A DNA stretch of 64,000 nt from DATFVJ01 sp963727015 (lineage in GTDB: Bacteria; Actinomycetota; Actinomycetes; Streptosporangiales; Streptosporangiaceae). This document shows, one piece after another, positions 34,285-42,575 of this stretch. Position 1 is the stretch's first letter. The number at the start of each line of letters is the position of its first letter. The notes under the pieces are model-generated. The model saw nothing but the letters and a program-made list of their open reading frames with translations, had not been told where the DNA came from and ran no database searches. A program made the position numbers and the translations under genes. Where the stretch lies: assembly GCA_963727015.1 (NCBI GenBank), contig CAVSEV010000004.1, positions 29,912 through 93,911 of the forward strand, in the 5' to 3' direction.

Positions 34285-35487
34285 ATGGGACGCCTCGCAC
34301 AGACCGACGGCCTGACCGAGATCCAGCGGGACATCCTCGCTACCGTGCGGGACTTCGTCGACAAAGAGATTATTCCGGTCGCCACCGAGTTGGAGCACAG
34401 GGACGAGTACCCCGCCCAGATCGTCGAGGGGATGAAGCAGCTTGGCCTGTTCGGGCTGACCATTCCGGAGGAGTACGGCGGCCTCGGGGAGTCGCTGCTC
34501 ACCTACGCACTGGTCGTGGAGGAGATCGCACGCGGCTGGATGTCGGTGTCGGGCATCGTCAACACCCACTTCATCGTCGCTCACATGATCGCTCAGCACG
34601 GCACTCCGGAGCAAAAGAACTACTTCCTGCACCCCATGGCGGCCGGTGAGGTGCGCGGTGCCTTCTCCATGTCGGAGCCGGGCGTGGGTTCGGACGTGTC
34701 GGCGATCCGCACCAAGGCGGTGCCGGACGGCGGCGATTTTGTGATCAACGGCCAGAAGATGTGGCTCACCAATGGCGGCACCTCCAACCTGGTGGCGGTT
34801 CTGTGCCGGACCGACGAGGGTCACGATTCGCCGCACCGGAACATGACAACCTTCCTGATCGAGAAGGAACCTGGCTTCGGCGCCAACCGCACGGTGCCTG
34901 GCCTGACCGTGCCCGGGAAGATCGAGAAGATGGGCTACAAGGGAGTCGACACCACCGAGATGATCCTCGAGGACGTCCGCGTCCCCGCGGACCGTGTGCT
35001 TGGCGGCGCCCCTGGCCGCGGCTTCTACCAGATGATGGACGGCATAGAAGTCGGCCGGGTCAACGTCGCCGCCCGCGGCTGCGGAGTTGCAATCCGCGCC
35101 TTCGAGCTGGGCATTGCCTACGCGCAGCATCGGCACGCCTTCGGTAAGCCGATCGCGCAGCACCAGGCGATCCAGTTCAAGCTGGCCGAGATGGCCACCA
35201 AGATCGAGGCCGCCCATCAGATGATGGTGATGGCGGCGCGTACGAAGGACTCCGGCCGCCGCAACGACCTCGAGGCTGGGATGGCCAAGTACCTCGCCTC
35301 CGAGTACTGCAAGGAAGTCGTGGAGGACTCCTTCCGCATCCACGGCGGCTACGGATTCTCCAAGGAGTACGAGATAGAGCGCCTGTACCGGGAGGCCCCG
35401 ATGCTGCTGATCGGCGAGGGTACCGCGGAGATCCAGAAGATGATCGTGGGACGCCGGCTGCTCGAGGAGTACCGGATCGTCGAGTAG
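34285..35487 (+). CDS. mcd: (2S)-Methylsuccinyl-CoA dehydrogenase
   Basis: The 400-aa product is an FAD-dependent acyl-CoA dehydrogenase with GAFSMSEPGVGSDVSAIRTKA near residue 123, WLTNGGTSNLVAVL, and the C-terminal FAD/CoA motif GGYGFSKEYEIERLYREAPML. The position in the ccr-ecm-lyase-hydratase operon assigns it to oxidation of methylsuccinyl-CoA to mesaconyl-CoA; on sequence alone it could be another short/branched acyl-CoA dehydrogenase. The ATG at 34285 has ACAGGAGCC upstream. Confidence 0.85.
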   Translation: MGRLAQTDGLTEIQRDILATVRDFVDKEIIPVATELEHRDEYPAQIVEGMKQLGLFGLTIPEEYGGLGESLLTYALVVEEIARGWMSVSGIVNTHFIVAHMIAQHGTPEQKNYFLHPMAAGEVRGAFSMSEPGVGSDVSAIRTKAVPDGGDFVINGQKMWLTNGGTSNLVAVLCRTDEGHDSPHRNMTTFLIEKEPGFGANRTVPGLTVPGKIEKMGYKGVDTTEMILEDVRVPADRVLGGAPGRGFYQMMDGIEVGRVNVAARGCGVAIRAFELGIAYAQHRHAFGKPIAQHQAIQFKLAEMATKIEAAHQMMVMAARTKDSGRRNDLEAGMAKYLASEYCKEVVEDSFRIHGGYGFSKEYEIERLYREAPMLLIGEGTAEIQKMIVGRRLLEEYRIVE

Positions 35488-35504
35488 CCCGCCCCGTCCC
35501 CGCT

Positions 35505-35590
35505 CGCCCTTCGGCCGTCCCCCTTCGGCCGTCCCCCTTCGGCCTTCCGCCTTCGGCCTTCCGCCTTCGGCCTTCCGCCTTCGGCTCCCG
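35505..35590. repeat. 14-bp minisatellite after the mcd gene
   Basis: CCTTCGGCCGTCCC and CCTTCGGCCTTCCG units follow each other about six times, starting 18 bp after the mcd stop codon. From 35591 to 35880 there is no gene; a TAACGGCTGCGCGG block of the dispersed intergenic repeat family lies near 35665, and a CCGGTCCCC inverted pair near 35768-35820. Confidence 0.82.
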
Positions 35591-35880
35591 GCCGGCGGCG
35601 TCCGGACACTCGGCCTGCCTGAGCTGACCGGGATGCCCCTCCGTGCGGGCGAGATGAAAATCATCCCTAACGGCTGCGCGGGTGGCGGCCTTCAGCGACG
35701 AGGGAACGGTTTTCGGGGTGACGAAGATCCCCAGGGACGCCCCGCCACGGCCGGCCGCCAGCGGGGGACCGGTCCCCCGGCCCGCCAGCCGGCCGCGCCA
35801 CCTGGCGGGACCGGTCCCCGCCCATATCGTCCGCGACAGCGTGTGGACCGCAAGGTCACTACCTAAGTAGAGTCATTGTC

Positions 35881-36234
35881 GTGGCGAGGCGTGGCGAGTT
35901 CTCCGTGCAGGCGCTGTCGGTGCTGGCCGCGCTGTGCGCCGAGCCGCCGCAGTGGCGGCACGGCTATGAGCTCGCAAAGGAGACCGGGCTGAAGTCGGGC
36001 ACGCTGTACCCGATCTTGGTCCGGCTGGCCGACCGCGGGTTGCTCGAGGCGAGCTGGGAGGATGGGCAGCCGGCCGGGCGGCCGAGGCGCCATCTGTACC
36101 GGCTCAGTACCGACGGCTTGGCCGCGGCGCGGGCGGCGCTGGCGGTGGCGGACGAGCAAGCGCAGGCCCCGGCCCGCCGCACGGCTGCCCCGTCGCGGCC
36201 GGGCAGGCGACGGCTGGCGGGGGAAGGGGCGTGA
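35881..36234 (+). CDS. PadR-family transcriptional regulator
   Basis: The 117-aa product has the PadR winged helix: FSVQALSVLAALCAEPPQWRHGYELAKETGLKSGTLYPILVRLADRGLLEASWE, then GRPRRHLYRLSTDGL. The second helical dimerisation part is short and ends in a Pro/Arg-rich tail. It starts with GTG and overlaps the next gene by 4 bp, with a 39-bp tandem duplication covering the junction. PadR proteins commonly repress the coupled membrane protein gene. Confidence 0.88.
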   Translation: MARRGEFSVQALSVLAALCAEPPQWRHGYELAKETGLKSGTLYPILVRLADRGLLEASWEDGQPAGRPRRHLYRLSTDGLAAARAALAVADEQAQAPARRTAAPSRPGRRRLAGEGA

Positions 36235-36278
36235 TGGACGGGCAGGCGACGGCTGGCGGGGGAAGGGGCGTGATGGAC
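36201..36278. repeat. Perfect 39-bp tandem duplication across the padR/membrane-gene junction
   Basis: A 39-bp unit starting GGGCAGGCGACGGCTGGCGG and ending GCGTGATGGAC occurs at 36201-36239 and, without a mismatch, at 36240-36278. Each unit carries a purine-rich ribosome-binding site and a GTGATG double start. Because 39 is a multiple of three, both frames stay open. Confidence 0.95.
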
Positions 36279-37775
36279 GGGCTGACGCGAGTGCTGGCCG
36301 GGCTGCTGCTGCGCTCGGCGCGGTTGTTACCGGCCGGGCGGCGGGACTGGGCCGAGGCGGTGCGGGCCGAGGCACGGGAGGCACCGGCCGGGCCGCAGCG
36401 GCTGTGGTGGCTGACGGGCGGGTTGTGGCTGGTGGCGAGGGAGGCAGGGATGGTCCGCAGGATCGGGTACGGGCTGGGGCTGGCGGCGGTCGCGGCGGGC
36501 GCGGCCTGCACGGTGTGGCTCAGCTGGCCGGGCGCGACCGCCGATCCCGCGACCCCGGTCAACAGGGCCAGGGTGATCGTGATGGTTGCCGTGCTTGCGG
36601 GCCTGCCATGGGTGGCCAGGCGGCGCGGCGTGTTCGGCCCGGTCGGCGACAGCATCGCGGCGCGGGTGGTGCGGGTCGGTGGCTGCGCGGCGGTCTGCGC
36701 CCTTGTCCTGGTCGTCGCCCGCCTCGGCGCAGTGAACGTCGCCAGCACCCCCGGTCGTCACCTGGGTGCGTTTGGCTGGGGCCGTGAGGCGGCGGACCTG
36801 GCGCTGATCGCCGCTTTCCTTGCATCGATCCTCGTCATCACGGCGCGGCGGCCGCAGATTGACCCTGCGGCGGTCTGGATCTGCGCCGCACCCGTCGGCC
36901 TGATGGTGTTTGCGGTGGCGCCCGTCCAGCTACTGATCACCCTCTACGTGGCGGGGATCCTCGCGGCGACGTCGCGGTGGTCGCCGGTGGCCCCGCAGAC
37001 CCTGGCCATCGGCACCGGGGCCGGCGCCGCAGGCGGTCTCGTCGGATACGCGCTGACGACGGCGGGAACCACGCCGTTCATTAGTCCCTGGCTGGTGCTG
37101 CCGGTGGTGGGACTGGGCGCGCCCGCCGCGACGGGGCTGGCTGCGGCGTGGCGCACGTCGGGCCCGGCCAGCCCGGCGGCGCTCAGGCAGGCCCGCGTCC
37201 AGCAGGGCATCGCCGGCGGCGCGGTGACCGCCATCGTCGCCGCGCTGCTGATCAGCATCCTCGCGATCGGCACGACGCGGAACAATCCCGGCGCGCTGGT
37301 GTGGTTGCTGGTACTTGTCTTCGGGCCGGTGTTCGGCGTCGCCGCCGGCAGCATCGGCGGGGCAATCGCCGCAGATCATCCACGCGAGCCACGGCCACAC
37401 CGGCCCCCTCGCCTGGCTCCCGCTCTCACGCCAGCGCGGGCCAATAGGCGCGCGGTGGCGGATGCGCGCGGCCGGATGCGGCGCCGCAGCCAGGCACGTG
37501 AGCTTGCCCGGGCAGATCCGGCCCTCGCACGTGAGCTGCAGATTGGCAGGCCAGAGGTGCCACGCGAGTACGACGACGGCGGCCTGGTCGACGTCAACCA
37601 CGTGCCTGGCGAGGTCCTGGCGTCAAGCTTGGGGCTGACATCGCAGGAAACGGCGGCTGTCGTCGCGGCGCGGGAACTTCTGGGCAGATTCATCAGCCCA
37701 GAAGAGGTATCGGTGTACGCACAACTTTCACCAGAGCGCATGGACGCCTTACGTGATTGGATGCTGTTCGCCTGA
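36231..37775 (+). CDS. Polytopic membrane protein with a C-terminal helix-hairpin-helix (ComEA-like) domain
   Basis: The 514-aa product has a short cytosolic N-terminus (LLRSARLLPAGRRDWAEAVRAEAREA, as in membrane proteins next to PadR regulators) and about ten membrane segments up to residue 385. A basic linker follows (PHRPPRLAPALTPARANRR), and then a C-terminal region VDVNHVPGEVLASSLGLTSQETAAVVAAREL and ISPEEVSVYAQLSPERMDAL that reads as a helix-hairpin-helix of the ComEA/GspK type. Joining a PadR-linked membrane part to a DNA- or protein-binding HhH is unusual. Starts at 36231 (GTG), 36234 (ATG), 36270 (GTG) and 36273 (ATG) are possible because of the 39-bp duplication. Function unknown. 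Confidence 0.75.
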   Translation: MMDGQATAGGGRGVMDGLTRVLAGLLLRSARLLPAGRRDWAEAVRAEAREAPAGPQRLWWLTGGLWLVAREAGMVRRIGYGLGLAAVAAGAACTVWLSWPGATADPATPVNRARVIVMVAVLAGLPWVARRRGVFGPVGDSIAARVVRVGGCAAVCALVLVVARLGAVNVASTPGRHLGAFGWGREAADLALIAAFLASILVITARRPQIDPAAVWICAAPVGLMVFAVAPVQLLITLYVAGILAATSRWSPVAPQTLAIGTGAGAAGGLVGYALTTAGTTPFISPWLVLPVVGLGAPAATGLAAAWRTSGPASPAALRQARVQQGIAGGAVTAIVAALLISILAIGTTRNNPGALVWLLVLVFGPVFGVAAGSIGGAIAADHPREPRPHRPPRLAPALTPARANRRAVADARGRMRRRSQARELARADPALARELQIGRPEVPREYDDGGLVDVNHVPGEVLASSLGLTSQETAAVVAARELLGRFISPEEVSVYAQLSPERMDALRDWMLFA

Positions 37776-37794
37776 GGGCCTCCACGAAGAACAG

Positions 37795-37851
37795 CGCCGG
37801 AGCCGCCGTTCCCCAACCGTCCCCAACCCGGGCCAGGAACGGTCTCCGGCG
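37795..37851. terminator. Imperfect long hairpin between convergent genes
   Basis: CGCCGGAGCCGCCGTTCC (37795-37812) can pair with GGAACGGTCTCCGGCG (37836-37851), interrupted by a small bulge. It lies between the plus-strand membrane/HhH gene and the minus-strand membrane protein gene. Confidence 0.5.
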
Positions 37852-38015
37852 AGACACCGGGCCGAACCGGGCCGGCCAACCCCCGCAACCGCGCTCGGCA
37901 GTAAAGAGCAGCCAGTCGCCAACCCGCTCAGCGGCGGCCAGATAGCGCACGGTCCGAGGCTAGCCGCGCTGCCAGGGCCGCCGCTTGGTACTCGGGCCTT
38001 GGACCGGTGAGGGAT

Positions 38016-38816
38016 TCACGCCCGATCGCGCGCGTGTGCTCCGCCGGTCTGTACGTCCTTGCGGGTGATGGCGAGGTAGGCCACGAGGCAGGCGATGACG
38101 ATTGCCAGGGCGAGGCTGACCCGCCCGTCGCCCCACCCGAGACCACTCACGCTGGCGGGCTTGCCCACCCAGTCGGCGAACGAGGCGCCGAGGGGCCGGG
38201 TGACCACGTAGGCGAACCAGAAGGCGAAGATCGGGTTCCAGCTGAACCGCCAGTACCCGATCGCGGGAATGCAAATGAGCCCGGCGAAGAACACCATCGA
38301 GAAGAAGTACCCGAGGTGGAGAGTAACTGCGGTCAGGTCACCCACCGCAGTACCGAGCGCGAAGGTCGCGACGACCGCGGCCCAGTAGAAGGCCTCTCTG
38401 CGCGGCGTGTCGATGCTGTGAATCGAGAGAGTGTTCTCGGTCTTCTGCCACGTCGCGAAAACGGCTACGAGCAGGACCGCATAGAGGCCGCTGGACGCGA
38501 AGTAGGGCACGCCGAATCCGACGTGCAGCACGTCCGCGGCCATTGTGCCGAAGACGCCGACCATGACCACCGCGAACCAGTAGGTCCAGGCGAGATAGCG
38601 GCGCATCGAGAACTGCAGCACCAGCGCGACCACGAAACCAGCAAATCCCAGTCCGACGGCTGGGACTGGATGCAGGCTGCTATGCACGAGATAGTCCGAC
38701 GTCGACTCGCCCAGAGCGGTCGACAGGCCCTTGATGACCCAAAAGTAGACCGTGATCTCTGGAACCCTGAGCGCTCGCAGGGACCGGGTTCTTAAGGCAC
38801 GTGTGCTCACACTCAT
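38016..38816 (-). CDS. COG4705-like polytopic membrane protein
   Basis: The 266-aa product has about seven or eight membrane helices and the repeated pattern of this uncharacterised family: ITVYFWVIKGLSTALGESTSDYLVH near the N-terminus, and IDTPRREAFYWAAVVATFALGTAVGDL in the second half. It reads as two related halves each with a T-A-x-G-x-x-x-x-D motif. The ATG at 38816 is the first Met before the conserved part. No function is established. Its divergent neighbour is a CDF transporter. Confidence 0.78.
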   Translation of the reverse strand: MSVSTRALRTRSLRALRVPEITVYFWVIKGLSTALGESTSDYLVHSSLHPVPAVGLGFAGFVVALVLQFSMRRYLAWTYWFAVVMVGVFGTMAADVLHVGFGVPYFASSGLYAVLLVAVFATWQKTENTLSIHSIDTPRREAFYWAAVVATFALGTAVGDLTAVTLHLGYFFSMVFFAGLICIPAIGYWRFSWNPIFAFWFAYVVTRPLGASFADWVGKPASVSGLGWGDGRVSLALAIVIACLVAYLAITRKDVQTGGAHARDRA

Positions 38817-38916
38817 GTGAGCATCATGCCGCACGACGCCGCAATGAGGTGGCAGGTGCCTGGGTGCCGCTGTGGTCGAGGTGCTGCAACAAGGTTCGCC
38901 CGGCATGCTAGGCGTT

Positions 38917-39996
38917 ATGAGCGACCCGCATTCTCCCAACGGCGAACGCGACCACGATCACGGGAATGAGCACGGTCATGACCCGGAATCGGGGCTGGCG
39001 GCCCGGACGCGGCACCTGCTGCGCCCGCATTCGCACCGGCCAGCCGACCAGGTGGATGCGGCGATGGAGGCCAGCGCGGCGGGCATGCGGACGCTGTGGA
39101 TCTCGCTGGCGGTGCTTGGCGTCACCGCGCTGATCCAGGCCGCCGTCGTGGTGGTGTCCGGCTCGGTGGCGCTGCTGGGTGACACCTTGCACAACGCCGC
39201 CGATGCGCTAACCGCGGTCCCGCTTGGCGTCGCGTTCATTGCTGGCCGGAGGCCGCCCACCCGCCGCTACACCTACGGATACGGCCGGGCGGAAGATCTA
39301 GCCGGTATCGCGATCGTGCTGACTATCGCCGCCTCATCTGGCCTGGCCGCCTACGAGGCGGTCAATCGGCTGACGCACCCACGCCATGTCACCGATCTGA
39401 TCGCGGTGGCCATTGCGGCGCTGATCGGATTCACTGGCAACGAGATCGTCGCCGGCTACCGCACCAGGACCGGCAGGAAGATCGGCTCAGCGGCCCTGGT
39501 CGCCGACGGGCTGCATGCCCGCGCGGACGGGCTGACCTCGCTGGCCGTGCTGCTCGGCGCGGGAGCAGTCGCGCTGGGCTGGGACTGGGCCGACCCGGTC
39601 GTCGGGCTGCTCATCACCATGGCGATCCTCGCCATCGTCCGCCAGGCTGCCAGGGAGATCTACCGGCGGCTGATGGACGCCGTCGACCCCGCGCTCGTCG
39701 GCCAGGCCGAGCGCACCTTGCGCGCCACTGCGGGAGTACTCGATACCGGGCAGGTCCGCCTGCGCTGGATCGGGCATCAGATCCGGGCGGAATGCGAGGT
39801 CATCGTCGACCCCGGCATCACCGCCGTCCAGGCCCACCAGGTCGCCGTCGCCGCGGAGCATGGCCTGCTGCATGCCATCCCGTGCCTGGCCGCCGCACTC
39901 GTCCACGCCGACCCCGGGCCCCACGGCGGCGCCGACCCTCACCAGGTCCTTGTCCCCCACCGGCGGGCATCGGCCACAGCCCGCGGCTCGCGGTGA
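38917..39996 (+). CDS. Cation diffusion facilitator (CDF) transporter
   Basis: The 359-aa product has a His/Asp-rich N-terminal tail (RDHDHGNEHGHDPE). Six CDF helices include the metal sites GDTLHNAADALTAV (HxxxD) in helix II and VADGLHARADGLTSLAVL (HxxxD) in helix V. A C-terminal cytoplasmic domain follows. It should export Zn2+, Co2+ or a similar divalent ion in exchange for protons. The ATG at 38917 keeps the His-rich leader. Its TGA overlaps the GTG of the next, shorter CDF-like gene. Confidence 0.88.
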   Translation: MSDPHSPNGERDHDHGNEHGHDPESGLAARTRHLLRPHSHRPADQVDAAMEASAAGMRTLWISLAVLGVTALIQAAVVVVSGSVALLGDTLHNAADALTAVPLGVAFIAGRRPPTRRYTYGYGRAEDLAGIAIVLTIAASSGLAAYEAVNRLTHPRHVTDLIAVAIAALIGFTGNEIVAGYRTRTGRKIGSAALVADGLHARADGLTSLAVLLGAGAVALGWDWADPVVGLLITMAILAIVRQAAREIYRRLMDAVDPALVGQAERTLRATAGVLDTGQVRLRWIGHQIRAECEVIVDPGITAVQAHQVAVAAEHGLLHAIPCLAAALVHADPGPHGGADPHQVLVPHRRASATARGSR

Positions 39997-40616
39997 CCCG
40001 CATCAACCACCTGCGGCGGCAAGCCATCCGGCTGGAGCAGTTCTCGATCGGCTGGATGGTCATCGAGGCGGGCGTCGCGGTGACCGCGGGCATCATCGCC
40101 AGATCACTAGCGTTGAGCAGCTTTGGTTTCGATTCGGTTATCGAGCTTGTGTCCGCGTGCCTGGTCCTGCGCCGCCTGCGGGCGGAACGCACCGCCGGCC
40201 CGGCCAATGAGGCCAATGAGCACGCCGAGCGCCGGGTACTGCGGATCATCGCGGTCACCTTCTTCCTGCTGGCTGCCTATGTGCTCATCGGCTCAGCCAT
40301 CGGCCTGGCCACCAGCGCGCACCCGGAACGCTCACCGATCGGTATCGGCCTCACCGTCGCCTCGCTGGTCGTCATGCCGCTCCTGGGCTGGCGAAAGCGG
40401 CGCACCGGCACAGCCCTGCATAGCCCGCTCGTGCGGGCAGATGCCGCGCAAACGCTGCTGTGCGCCGCACTCGCGGCCACGACCCTGCTCGGCCTGGTCC
40501 TCTTCGCCGCCTTGAGCTGGTGGTGGGCCGACCCGATCGCCGCACTGGCCGTGGCCTTCTTCGCCGTGCGCGAGGGCCGCGAGGCATGGCGCGGCGAACT
40601 GCTCAGCGATCACTGA
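39993..40616 (+). CDS. Short CDF-like membrane protein without His metal ligands
   Basis: The 207-aa product resembles the transmembrane half of CDF proteins: QAIRLEQFSIGWMVIEAGVAVTAG, then SFGFDSVIELVSACLVLRRLR, and later LVRADAAQTLLCAALAATTLLGL and WWADPIAALAVAFFAVREG. In helix II the usual HxxxD is FGFDSVIE, and helix V has RADAAQT, so the His ligands are missing while Asp residues remain. It has no cytoplasmic C-terminal domain. It starts with GTG inside the TGA of the full-length CDF gene, so both are made together; a heterodimer is a plausible inference. Confidence 0.78.
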   Translation: MTRINHLRRQAIRLEQFSIGWMVIEAGVAVTAGIIARSLALSSFGFDSVIELVSACLVLRRLRAERTAGPANEANEHAERRVLRIIAVTFFLLAAYVLIGSAIGLATSAHPERSPIGIGLTVASLVVMPLLGWRKRRTGTALHSPLVRADAAQTLLCAALAATTLLGLVLFAALSWWWADPIAALAVAFFAVREGREAWRGELLSDH

Positions 40617-40707
40617 CACCTCGCCTGGGTGCCGGCTGCGATGGCCGGGCGTGAGCGGGGCAAGGCCAGCCGACGTGGCGCGCGACGGCGGAGGATAATC
40701 CAGCTAC

Positions 40708-41457
40708 GTGGGCGAGGAGACGCGAGAGCCGACTCATGCGGTGGGTGCCGCGGCGCTTGCCGCGGGCTGGTCGCATCGGCACCGCGACGTGTCGGGCGGC
40801 TGGCTGCGGCCCACCGTGTTCGGGGCGGTGGACGGACTGGTAACCAATGCCTCGCTGATTGCCGGGCTCGGCGGCGGCGGGGTTTCCGCGCACACGATCG
40901 TGCTTACCGGCGTGGCGGCGCTGGTGGCCGGCGCCTTCTCCATGGGCACCGGGGAGTATGTGTCGGTGACCAACCAGAACGAACTGGTGCACGCGGAGGT
41001 CGCCGTCGAACGCAAGATGCACGCGAGGTTTCCCGCAGCCGAGCAGGCCGAGCTTGCCGACACGTTCCGCGGTTACGGCGCGGACGCGGATACCGCGGCC
41101 AGGATGGCTGCCGCGGTGTCGCGGGATCCGGACACCGCGCTTCGCGTGCATACCCGCGAGGAACTCGGCGTCGACCCGTTTGAGCTGCCCTCCCCCGTGC
41201 TGGCGGGCGCCTCCTCACTGGTCGCGTTCTCACTTGGGGCACTTGTGCCGCTGCTGCCCTACCTCGCCGGGCTATCGGCTCTGGCCGCCGCCATGGCGAT
41301 CACCGCCGTGGCGCTCGTCGGCGGCGGGATGGCCGTGGGCAGGCTCACCGGCCGGCCGGTCCTGCGCTCAGGCTTGCGCCAGCTCGTCTTGGGCGCGCTC
41401 GCCGTCGGGGTGACGTTCGCGGTCGGCAGCCTGATAGGCGGCCACGTCACCGGATAG
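40708..41457 (+). CDS. VIT1/CCC1-family iron/manganese transporter
   Basis: The 249-aa product has the VIT/CCC1 order: GGWLRPTVFGAVDGLVTNASLIAGLGGGG, then GAFSMGTGEYVSVTNQNE with the acidic transport motif, a cytoplasmic stretch with VERKMHARFP and DPDTALRVHTREELGVDP, and three more helices. These proteins move Fe2+ or Mn2+ out of the cytosol. It starts with GTG at 40708, 91 bp after the short CDF gene, making a three-gene metal-transport cluster. Confidence 0.87.
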   Translation: MGEETREPTHAVGAAALAAGWSHRHRDVSGGWLRPTVFGAVDGLVTNASLIAGLGGGGVSAHTIVLTGVAALVAGAFSMGTGEYVSVTNQNELVHAEVAVERKMHARFPAAEQAELADTFRGYGADADTAARMAAAVSRDPDTALRVHTREELGVDPFELPSPVLAGASSLVAFSLGALVPLLPYLAGLSALAAAMAITAVALVGGGMAVGRLTGRPVLRSGLRQLVLGALAVGVTFAVGSLIGGHVTG

Positions 41458-41509
41458 CGGCGGACGCACTGATCGACGGCGGAGCCGGCCTTGAGGCGCC
41501 GGGAAACGC

Positions 41510-41543
41510 GCGCCCTGGTCGCCTGGCTACGCGGCCAGGGCGC
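41510..41543. terminator. Hairpin between convergent genes
   Basis: GCGCCCTGG (41510-41518) and CCAGGGCGC (41535-41543) form a perfect 9-bp stem with a 16-nt loop between the VIT gene and the DUF3592 gene, which point at each other. Confidence 0.55.
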
Positions 41544-41580
41544 CTGGCCGGCAAGGCGACGTGACCCGGCAAGACAAGCC

Positions 41581-41988
41581 TCAGTGGACGAACCCGGCCG
41601 TCCCGGCGCCTATCAGCATGAACAGCAATCCGGCTGCCATGAATGCCCGGTCAGAAAACCGCCCCTCGCAACCGTAGACGAGCACGTCCTGCGGATCCTG
41701 CGGGTCGTACCAGATGAGCACATTCTGGCCGGGGCGCAGCGACACTGCCTTCCTGACCGGCGCCGGAGCGGCCCGCTCAAGCACCCGCCCGTCCTTGAGC
41801 GTGTACTGGATCACGGTCCGGCGGGGCGACCCACCCGGCTGATCATCGCCTGCGGCCGGCGACACGGTCATCGCCCAGGTTGACAAGCCGTCTCGGCGCA
41901 GCCGCCGTGCGCGGCGCCTGCCGGACAGGCCGGCGAGGACTGCCAGGGCGCCCGCCAGCGCGAACCAGACCCCGGCCACTATCGCCAT
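41581..41988 (-). CDS. DUF3592-type membrane protein
   Basis: The 135-aa product starts with a hydrophobic helix (MAIVAGVWFALAGALAVLAG) followed by basic residues. A beta-rich extracytoplasmic domain with VIQYTLKDGRVLER and GQNVLIWYDPQDPQDVLVYG comes next, and a second helix closes the protein (FMAAGLLFMLIGAGTAGF). The YDPxDP motif is characteristic of DUF3592 proteins, whose role is unknown. The ATG at 41988 directly precedes the first helix. Confidence 0.75.
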   Translation of the reverse strand: MAIVAGVWFALAGALAVLAGLSGRRRARRLRRDGLSTWAMTVSPAAGDDQPGGSPRRTVIQYTLKDGRVLERAAPAPVRKAVSLRPGQNVLIWYDPQDPQDVLVYGCEGRFSDRAFMAAGLLFMLIGAGTAGFVH

Positions 41989-42164
41989 CGTTCCCGCGCT
42001 CCTTCCCGCGCCTTCCCCACTTGGGCCGCAAGCTCGCCTGCCGGCGGCGGGCGGGCGGGCGAGCGTGGCCGTCCGTGAGTGTTTCGTTAAGGATGGGCGC
42101 GAGACCGTTAAGGCTCCGTTTGGATGTGTCCGGTGCGCCCAGTTCCTGCCTAGCGTCATTAGAT

Positions 42165-42431
42165 ATGAACGCCCAAGCAGTGATGGTCGTGCCGGTGCGA
42201 ACCAGATCGGGGATGGCCAGCCTGCTGTGCGGCCGGCTGCCGACTGGCGAGCGCGTTGGTATCGCGTTCACCACGCAAGCCCGCCTGGCTAGGGCAATGG
42301 GAGCGGATCAGGCATGGATACATTTGAACGACGCCGCTATGAAGGCGATGCTCGCGCCGCTCGGCGTGACCCGGATCCAGGTGGATGCTGGCATGATCTC
42401 GGCGAGCCTGCCGGTCTCTGTGCCGGCCTGA
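42165..42431 (+). CDS. SAV_915-family small protein
   Basis: The 88-aa product matches the short SAV_915-like family of actinobacteria: VMVVPVRTRSGMASLLCGRLPTGERVGIAFTT, then QARLARAMGADQAWIHLNDAAMKAMLAPLG, ending with a short VDAGMISASLP strand. The fold resembles the SseB-like N-terminal domain. No function is known. The stop codon lies inside the left arm of a very strong terminator. Confidence 0.72.
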   Translation: MNAQAVMVVPVRTRSGMASLLCGRLPTGERVGIAFTTQARLARAMGADQAWIHLNDAAMKAMLAPLGVTRIQVDAGMISASLPVSVPA

Positions 42432-42482
42432 TCCCACGGGCAGAGCCCATGCTGACAGGCCTCTGCCCGTGGGATCAGGCCG
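42424..42482 (+). terminator. Perfect 22-bp stem terminator
   Basis: The arms 42424-42445 and 42461-42482 are exactly complementary over 22 bp, with a 15-nt loop; the left arm begins CGGCCTGATCCCACGGGCAG. The stop codon of the SAV_915-family gene is within the left arm. Just after it, a 21-bp unit with GCCGCGGCTTTAGCGGCGCT occurs twice (about 42491-42531). Confidence 0.88.
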
Positions 42483-42575
42483 ATGTCCTCGCCGCGGCTT
42501 TAGCGGCGCTCGCCGCGGCTTTAGCGGCGCTCAACCGCGTGGCTTTCGCCGCGCCTGCCTTGTGAAACGCTTCAC

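Noticed and set aside
34111..35664. 517-aa minus-strand frame opposite mcd
   Set aside because: Antisense of a clear acyl-CoA dehydrogenase, with composition rich in His/Leu/Gly as expected for reverse frames.
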